Shown here: positions 5,874 through 10,284 of the stretch, one piece after another
Layout of the letters: every line of letters starts with the position of its first letter
Position numbering within the stretch: the stretch's first letter is position 1
NCBI GenBank assembly: GCA_023150495.1
Contig: JAKLKT010000062.1
Span: forward strand, 1-10,284
Direction: 5' to 3'
Length of the DNA stretch: 10,284 nucleotides
Origin: Planctomycetota bacterium
GTDB taxonomy: Bacteria > Planctomycetota > PLA2
Translations under genes and position numbers: made by a program
Notes under the pieces: model-generated
The model's input: only the letters and a program-made list of their open reading frames with translations
Databases searched by the model: none
Told to the model about the DNA's origin: nothing

Positions 5874-7241
5874 TCAGCACTCCGGCAGGCTCACGGCGAG
5901 GCCGCCCTCGCTCGTCTCCTTGTACTCGCGGCGCATGTCCTCGCCCGTGCGCTTCATCACCGCGATCACGCGGTCGAGCGACACGACGTTGGAGAGGACC
6001 GAGTGGAGCGACAGCTGCGCGGCGCTCCACGCCTTCGCCACCCCCATCGCGTTCCGCTCGATGCACGGCGCCTGCACGAGCCCCTTGATCGGGTCGCACG
6101 TGAGCCCGAGGTTGTGCTCCATCGCGATCTCCGCCGCGACCTCCACCTGCTTCACGTCGCCGCCCATCAGCTGGCAGAGCGCCGCCGCGGCCATCGCCGT
6201 CGCGGTCCCCACCTCGCCCTGGCAGCCGACCTCCGCGCCCGAGATCGACGCGTGCGTCTTCACGATCATCCCGATCGCGCCCGCCGTCGCGAGCGCGTTG
6301 CGGATCACGTCCGGATGGAGCATCGTGCGCTCCGCGAACTCGACGAGCACCGCGGGCACGATCCCCGCCGCGCCGTTCGTCGGCGCGGTCACCACGCGGC
6401 CGCCCGCCGCGTTCTCCTCGTTGATCGCGAACGCGTACGCCTGCGCGCGAGCGATGTGGCTGTACACGCGCTCGACCTTCCCCGACTCGACGCGCGCGAG
6501 CAGCTCCGCCGCGCGCCGCTTCACGCCGAGCCCGCCGGGGAGATCGCCCTTCCGCTCGAGCCCGCGCGAGATGCACGCCTGGAACGCCGCCCAGACGCGG
6601 TCGATGCCTTCGGCGATCTCGCCGGTCCGCGTCTCCCAGTTCTGCTCGTTCGCGAGGATGACGTCGCCGAGCGTGCCCTTGAGCTCCGTGGCGCGCGCGA
6701 CGAGCGTCCTCCCGTCGTGGAAGGGATGGAGGGGGGCTCCGGGGGGAGGCGGGACCGGATCGCCGGGGCGCTGCACGAAGCCGCCGCCGACGGAGCACCA
6801 CGTCTCCTCGAGGAGCACGTCCTTGCCCCGCATCGCGCGGAACCGCAGCGTGTTCGGGTGCGGGAGCTCCTCGTGCCTGTACTCCGCGTAGCGCAGGAAG
6901 CGGACCGCGTCGGGCTTCACCGTCGTGAAGCCGTTGCCCCACGAGACGCGCGGGTCCTTCGCAAGCGTGTCGAGGATCCCGTGGAAGGAGTCGAGGTCGA
7001 CGGTCTCCGGGTGCCAGCTGTGGAGCCCGGCGAGGACCGCGCGGTCCGTCAGGTGCCCGTGGCCCGTCGCGGAGAGGGAGCCCAGGAGATCCACCTCGAC
7101 GCGCTCCGGCAGGATCCCGCGCGCGACGCAGGCCTCCCGGAAGAACGCGGCCGCGCGCATCGGCCCCACGGTGTGGCTCGAGCTCGGCCCGAGGCCGATG
7201 CGGAAGATCTCGAGCAGCCGGACGGTGATGGGCACGGTCAT
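5874..7241 (-). CDS. sdaA: L-serine ammonia-lyase, single-chain [4Fe-4S] type
   Basis: The 455-aa enzyme deaminates L-serine to pyruvate and ammonia with an oxygen-sensitive [4Fe-4S] cluster acting as Lewis acid. The beta domain comes first (FRIGLGPSSSHTVGPMRAA at 13-31), then the catalytic alpha domain with APTNGAAGIVPAVL (286-299) and SGAEVGCQGEVG (334-345). Cluster ligands are expected at Cys340, Cys382 (GLTCDPIKGLVQAPC) and Cys393, matching the spacing of the Legionella enzyme. The chain ends in ...SLPEC, so Cys455 can serve as the C-terminal tail cysteine that occupies the active site in this type. Length and both domains are complete. ATG 7241 overlaps the glycosylase TGA as ATGA (7241-7238), so translation is likely coupled. 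A TAAGAT 9 nt before the ATG could be an internal promoter. Confidence 0.95.
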   Translation of the reverse strand: MTVPITVRLLEIFRIGLGPSSSHTVGPMRAAAFFREACVARGILPERVEVDLLGSLSATGHGHLTDRAVLAGLHSWHPETVDLDSFHGILDTLAKDPRVSWGNGFTTVKPDAVRFLRYAEYRHEELPHPNTLRFRAMRGKDVLLEETWCSVGGGFVQRPGDPVPPPPGAPLHPFHDGRTLVARATELKGTLGDVILANEQNWETRTGEIAEGIDRVWAAFQACISRGLERKGDLPGGLGVKRRAAELLARVESGKVERVYSHIARAQAYAFAINEENAAGGRVVTAPTNGAAGIVPAVLVEFAERTMLHPDVIRNALATAGAIGMIVKTHASISGAEVGCQGEVGTATAMAAAALCQLMGGDVKQVEVAAEIAMEHNLGLTCDPIKGLVQAPCIERNAMGVAKAWSAAQLSLHSVLSNVVSLDRVIAVMKRTGEDMRREYKETSEGGLAVSLPEC

Positions 7242-7915
7242 CCGGAGATGATCTTACGCGCCCGCAGGAACACCCCCTCGAGCATCGCGCGGGTGAGCTT
7301 CCCGGTCTGCGTGTTCTGGCGGCTCGGGTGGTAGGAGACGAGGAGCGTCACCCCGCCGGCGGACGCCTCGCCTCCGTGGAGGAAGGGGGGCTTCGGGGAG
7401 AAGGGGGGCCGCCCGGCGAGGAGCCAGGCCTTCAGGAAGGCGTCCATCCCGATGCGGCCGAGGACGACGACCGCCTTCAGGCGGCGGCAGCCCTCGATCT
7501 CCTCCGCGAGGTACGGCAGGCAGGCGGCGATCTCCTTGGGCGCCGGCTTGTTGTCCGGCGGCGCGCAGTGGACCGGGGCCGTCACCCGCGCGTCGAGGAG
7601 GCGGAGGCCGTCGCCCTTCCGCACCGACGTCCCGCGGCTCGCGAAGCCCGCGGCGTGCATCGCGCGGTAGAGCCAGTCGCCGCTCGCGTCGCCGGTGAAC
7701 ATCCGGCCCGTGCGGTTCGCGCCGTGCGCGCCCGGCGCGAGGCCCACGACGAGGAGCCGCGGCCGGGCGACGCCGAAGGGCGGCACCGGCTTCCCCCAGT
7801 AGGCCTCGTCGCGGTAGGCGCGCCGCTTCTCGCGGGCGACCTTCGCGCAGTGCGCGAGGAGGCGCGGGCAGCGCCGGCAGGCGACGATGCGCGCGGAGAG
7901 GGAGGCGAGATTCAT
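7238..7915 (-). CDS. udgB: Uracil-DNA glycosylase, family 5 (UDGb-like, Fe-S)
   Basis: The 225-aa protein has the family-5 active-site motif GLAPGAHGANRTGRMFTGD (58-76), lacking the catalytic Asp/Asn of other families, and the second motif YHPSRQNTQTG (195-205). Four cysteines are placed for a [4Fe-4S] cluster: CxxC at 13/16 and C117-x14-C132. Known members remove uracil and also hypoxanthine or other deaminated bases from double-stranded DNA, starting base-excision repair. The gene is overlapped at both ends by ATGA junctions, with the CarH-like regulator upstream (7915-7912) and the serine dehydratase downstream (7241-7238). ATG 7915 gives the normal family N-terminus (MNLASLSARIVACRRCPRL). 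GAGG is only 1 nt from the ATG, so initiation probably relies on coupling to the upstream gene. Confidence 0.92.
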   Translation of the reverse strand: MNLASLSARIVACRRCPRLLAHCAKVAREKRRAYRDEAYWGKPVPPFGVARPRLLVVGLAPGAHGANRTGRMFTGDASGDWLYRAMHAAGFASRGTSVRKGDGLRLLDARVTAPVHCAPPDNKPAPKEIAACLPYLAEEIEGCRRLKAVVVLGRIGMDAFLKAWLLAGRPPFSPKPPFLHGGEASAGGVTLLVSYHPSRQNTQTGKLTRAMLEGVFLRARKIISG

Positions 7916-8832
7916 GCCTCGCGAAGGATACGACGGAGATCGGCGAGCGTCGTCGCGTAGGCGATTCCGCGCGGCCCGCGCCGGACGCCACGGGCCCCGG
8001 AGCCCCCCGCGATGAGCCGCACCTCGGGCGCGAGCCTCTCCCGCAGCCCCGCGAGCAGCCGGTCGCTCTCCACGCCGCCCGTGTGGAGGGAGATGCTGAT
8101 CCCGACGGCGTCCGCGCGCGTCTCGCCCGCGGCCCGGACGGTCTCGTCGAGGGGCGTGTTCACGCCGAGGACGCGCGGACGCCAGCCGGTCCTCGCGGCG
8201 ACGATCGCGGCCATCTGGATCCCGAGGCCGTGCATCTCGCCCGGCAGCGTGGTGAGGACGATCAGCCTCCCGTCCTTCCTGACCTCGACGCTCGCCCGCG
8301 CGGCGCGCAGGAAGTGCTCGACCGCGTCCGAGAGGAAGTGCTCGTGCCTCACGTCGAGATCGCCGTCCGCCCACGCCCGGCCCGCGCGCACGAGGAGCGG
8401 GTCGAGGACGTGCTCGAGGAGCCCGTCCGGGCCGAGGCGCCGCCACCCGTCCCACAGCCGCTCGAGGATCGCCGACTCGCGGTAGGTCTTCACGGCGTCG
8501 AAGAAGGGGTCGAGCCCCTCCGCGGGGACCTGTGCCGCCGCGGCGCTCGCGATCATCTGCTCGAGCTGCTCCTCGCTCGCCGCGACGGCGGCGCCCGCCC
8601 GGTGGCCGGCGGCGAGCGCGGTGGCGACGCGGCGCAGCCAGCGCACGTGGGACGAGGTGTAGCGGCGGTGGCCGGCCGGGAGGCGGACGGGCTCGGGGCG
8701 GCCGGAGCGGCGTTCCCAGACGCGGAGCGTGTCGACCGAGATCCCGCAGGCCTCGGCGAGATCCCCGATCGAGTAGGTGGCGTCGACCTGCGGCGCCGCA
8801 GCCGCCCCGGCAGCTTTCGTCTTTCGGGCCAT
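7912..8832 (-). CDS. carH: CarH/LitR-like MerR regulator with B12-binding domain
   Basis: A 306-aa regulator. The MerR winged-helix domain spans about 20-68 (YSIGDLAEACGISVDTLRVWERR, then LPAGHRRYTSSHVRWLRR). A four-helix bundle (about 105-182) carries W154-x9-E164-H165, the Wx9EH signature that caps the adenosyl group in CarH proteins. A Rossmann-like cobalamin domain (188-300) has E199-M-H201-G-L-G204, the ExHxxG motif whose His is the lower cobalt ligand. In the family, AdoCbl drives tetramerisation and operator binding in the dark, and light releases the repressor; targets include carotenoid, photolyase and SDR genes. Here the residue after W154 is Ala, where Thermus CarH has the light-state ligand His132. 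The alternative start 8859 adds nine residues; 8832 is preferred because TATGCT lies 6 nt upstream. Its TGA overlaps the glycosylase ATG. Confidence 0.88.
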   Translation of the reverse strand: MARKTKAAGAAAAPQVDATYSIGDLAEACGISVDTLRVWERRSGRPEPVRLPAGHRRYTSSHVRWLRRVATALAAGHRAGAAVAASEEQLEQMIASAAAAQVPAEGLDPFFDAVKTYRESAILERLWDGWRRLGPDGLLEHVLDPLLVRAGRAWADGDLDVRHEHFLSDAVEHFLRAARASVEVRKDGRLIVLTTLPGEMHGLGIQMAAIVAARTGWRPRVLGVNTPLDETVRAAGETRADAVGISISLHTGGVESDRLLAGLRERLAPEVRLIAGGSGARGVRRGPRGIAYATTLADLRRILREA

Positions 8833-8838
8833 CGCCGG

Positions 8839-8888
8839 AGCATACCCTAGGCTGGCCATGTGTCCATGTATTTATGTCGACATCATGT
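8839..8888 (-). promoter_or_regulatory. AT-rich regulatory patch upstream of carH with 10-bp palindrome
   Basis: In a GC-rich window, the 63-bp gap holds a conspicuous AT-rich stretch. It contains the perfect palindrome ATGTCGACAT (8874-8883; TGT-CG-ACA core), several further TGT triplets (8859, 8861, 8867, 8886), and on the minus strand the -10-like TAAATA (8874-8869), TAGGGT (8849-8844) and TATGCT (8844-8839). CarH/CarA-type repressors bind TGT...ACA-like repeats near their own promoters, so this is a candidate operator for autoregulation. The operator role is inference. Confidence 0.45.
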
Positions 8889-8895
8889 GGGGCTC

Positions 8896-10284
8896 CTACG
8901 CCCCCGCCCGCCGGGCGATCTCGCGGAGCATCCCCCCGAACACGAGCCGGTGGGCAGGCTGAAGGAGCCACCAGTAGAGCCGCCCCGAGAGTCCCCTCGG
9001 GTCGAAGAGGGCCGTCTGCGTGATCCGCGACCCGCCGGGCACGGCCTCCACCTCGAACTGGAGCCACGCCCTCCCCGGGAGCCTCATCTCCGCGGCGAGC
9101 CGGAGCAGGCGGGCGTCCTCGACGCGCTCCACGCGCCAGAAGTCGAGCACGTCGCCGTCCCGCAGCTCTTCGGGGTGACGGCGGCCCCGGCGGAGACCGG
9201 CGCCGCCGGCGAGCCGGTCGAGGAACCCGCGCAGCTTCCACATCCAGGCGCCGTAGTACCAGCCGTTCCGCCCGCCGATCCGCCGGATCGGGGCGAAGGC
9301 CCGGGCGGGCGGCACGTCGACGACGACCGAGCGCGAGTCGACGAGCCTCGACCCGAACGTGGCGCTTCCCCAGTGCTGCGGCTCGAGCGTCGAGAGCGCG
9401 TCGGACCAGCGCGTCGCCGCGACCTCCTCGTCCTCGTTCGCGAGCGCGCGCGCCATCGCATCGCGGAACCCCTTCGGGCGGATCGCGAAGTCCTTGAGCG
9501 CGCGGCGGTCGCGGACGACCGTGTCGTGGCGGATGCTGTCGATGAGCTTCCTCCCGACGCGGGCCTGGAGCGGCGTCACGAGCCCGAGCCAGAGGCTCGA
9601 GAGCCGGGGAGTCAGGAGGGGCACGGGGAGGAAGAGGCGCCTCAACCCGCGCTGCCGCGCGTACTCGCGCATGAGGTCGAGGTAGGTCGCCTCCTCCGCG
9701 CCGCCGATCTCGTAGACGACGTGCCCTTCCGCACGGACGTCGAGCGCCCGGACGAGGTACTCGAGGGTGTCCTCGATGCCGATCGGCTGCGCGCGCCGGC
9801 GCACCCACGACGGCGTGACCATCACCGGGAGCTTCTCGACGAGCGCGCGGATGAGCTCGAACGAGAGGCTGCCCGAGCCGAGGATGACCGAGGCGCGGAG
9901 CTCGACGACCGGGACAAGGGCCTCCGCGAGCATTCTGCCCGTCTCCTGCCGGCTCGCGAGGTGCGGCGACAGGGCGTCGCCATGGCCGAGGCCGCCGAGG
10001 TAGACGATCCTCGAGACGCCCGCCGCGCGCGCGGCCTCCCCGAAGTTGCGCGCGCCCGCGCGCTCCTTCTCCTCGAAGCCGCGCTTCGAGCCCATCGAGT
10101 GCACGAGGTAGAAGGCGGCGTCGATGCCGGCAAGCGCGGGGCCCAGCGACGCGGGGTCGAGCACGTCGCCTCGCACGACCTCGACCGAGGGCCCGACGCG
10201 CGGGCGGACGTACTCGGGCCGGCGCGCGATGCAGCGGACGGCATGGCCGCGGGCCGCGAGCGCGGGCACGAGGCGGCCGCCCAC
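8896..10284 (-). CDS. SDR-type NAD(P)-binding protein with DUF2867 domain, N-terminus missing
   Basis: 463 codons are present on the minus strand; the frame is still open at the window edge and begins inside the nucleotide-binding region (GGRLVPALAARGHAVRCIARRP), so the usual TGATGYV start lies outside. The N-terminal half is an atypical SDR: VEVVRGDVLDPASLGPAL, then AFYLVHSMGS, RIVYLGGLG, and a segment around ELRASVILGSGSLSFELIRALVEKLPVM. The C-terminal half, from about 295, is DUF2867-like: ATFGSRLVDSRSVVVDVPPARAFAPIRRIGG, GWYYGAWMWKLRGFLDRLAGG, GDVLDFWRVERVE and LPGRAWLQFEVEAVPGGSRITQTALFDPRGLSGRLYWW. Such fusions are widespread; the substrate is unknown, and I recall them beside photolyase or CarH/LitR genes, which fits the neighbour here. 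It ends 63 bp before the carH start on the same strand. Confidence 0.85.
   Translation of the reverse strand: MGGRLVPALAARGHAVRCIARRPEYVRPRVGPSVEVVRGDVLDPASLGPALAGIDAAFYLVHSMGSKRGFEEKERAGARNFGEAARAAGVSRIVYLGGLGHGDALSPHLASRQETGRMLAEALVPVVELRASVILGSGSLSFELIRALVEKLPVMVTPSWVRRRAQPIGIEDTLEYLVRALDVRAEGHVVYEIGGAEEATYLDLMREYARQRGLRRLFLPVPLLTPRLSSLWLGLVTPLQARVGRKLIDSIRHDTVVRDRRALKDFAIRPKGFRDAMARALANEDEEVAATRWSDALSTLEPQHWGSATFGSRLVDSRSVVVDVPPARAFAPIRRIGGRNGWYYGAWMWKLRGFLDRLAGGAGLRRGRRHPEELRDGDVLDFWRVERVEDARLLRLAAEMRLPGRAWLQFEVEAVPGGSRITQTALFDPRGLSGRLYWWLLQPAHRLVFGGMLREIARRAGA

Noticed and set aside
5503..6942. Upstream extension of the DUF1801 frame through the serine dehydratase
   Set aside because: The extension is an Arg/Gly/Ala-rich out-of-frame reading; the ATG at 5502 with ATGA overlap and a GGGAG site is the natural start.
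5772..7334. 520-codon plus-strand frame across the serine dehydratase
   Set aside because: The His/Arg-rich translation has no family features; it mirrors the dehydratase codons.
8859..8888. CRISPR or tandem repeat suggested by repeated CATGT
   Set aside because: The repeats are only five bases long and irregularly spaced; promoter or operator sequence is the simpler reading.
7238..9808. 856-codon minus frame that would fuse the glycosylase to an upstream reading of carH and the SDR gene
   Set aside because: Only the last 225 residues are protein-like (the glycosylase); the rest is out of frame with carH and with the SDR protein, which are both convincing.

Overview
The window is very GC-rich (about 70% by eye) bacterial chromosome, densely coded and with no phage, plasmid, CRISPR, rRNA or tRNA signature. 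The mix of a periplasmic-type 'regulator propeller' protein, SDR-type L-threonine dehydrogenase, single-chain [4Fe-4S] L-serine dehydratase, family-5 uracil-DNA glycosylase and a CarH-like B12 regulator, together with TAGAAT/TAGGAT -10 boxes sitting 8-9 nt before start codons, suggests an environmental high-GC lineage such as Acidobacteriota (Thermoanaerobaculia-like), Myxococcota or a candidate phylum. That taxonomy is inference; nothing here fixes it.

Layout. 1-159 (-): N-terminus of a class II glutamine amidotransferase, cut by the window edge. 260-2113 (+): exported beta-propeller sensor-like protein with one C-terminal membrane anchor and no kinase. 2114-2323: a roughly 210-bp non-coding, hairpin-rich element with near-identical 18-bp terminal inverted repeats, flanked by CTAG on both sides (MITE-like). 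2324-3226 (-): proline dehydrogenase. 3319-4257 (+): L-threonine 3-dehydrogenase, divergent from the proline gene. A hairpin at 4285-4309 separates it from the convergent VIT-family transporter gene at 4321-5010 (-).

From 8832 down to 5107 runs a minus-strand operon of five genes: CarH/LitR-like MerR-B12 regulator, family-5 uracil-DNA glycosylase, L-serine dehydratase, a small two-helix membrane protein and a DUF1801 protein. Three of its four junctions are 4-bp ATGA stop/start overlaps and the fourth gap is 21 nt, so the genes should be co-transcribed and translationally coupled. Upstream of it, 8896-10284 (-), is an SDR-DUF2867 protein whose N-terminus lies beyond the window.

Two themes emerge. 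One is amino-acid catabolism (proline, threonine, serine). The other is a possible light-response/DNA-protection unit: a cobalamin photoreceptor-type repressor next to an SDR-DUF2867 gene and directly coupled to a DNA-repair glycosylase. The most notable observations are the MITE-like insertion in the shared CTAG stop site of two convergent genes, the kinase-less propeller protein whose signal peptide lacks a normal start codon, and the CarH-like protein that has the Wx9EH motif but Ala where the light-state His ligand of Thermus CarH would be.
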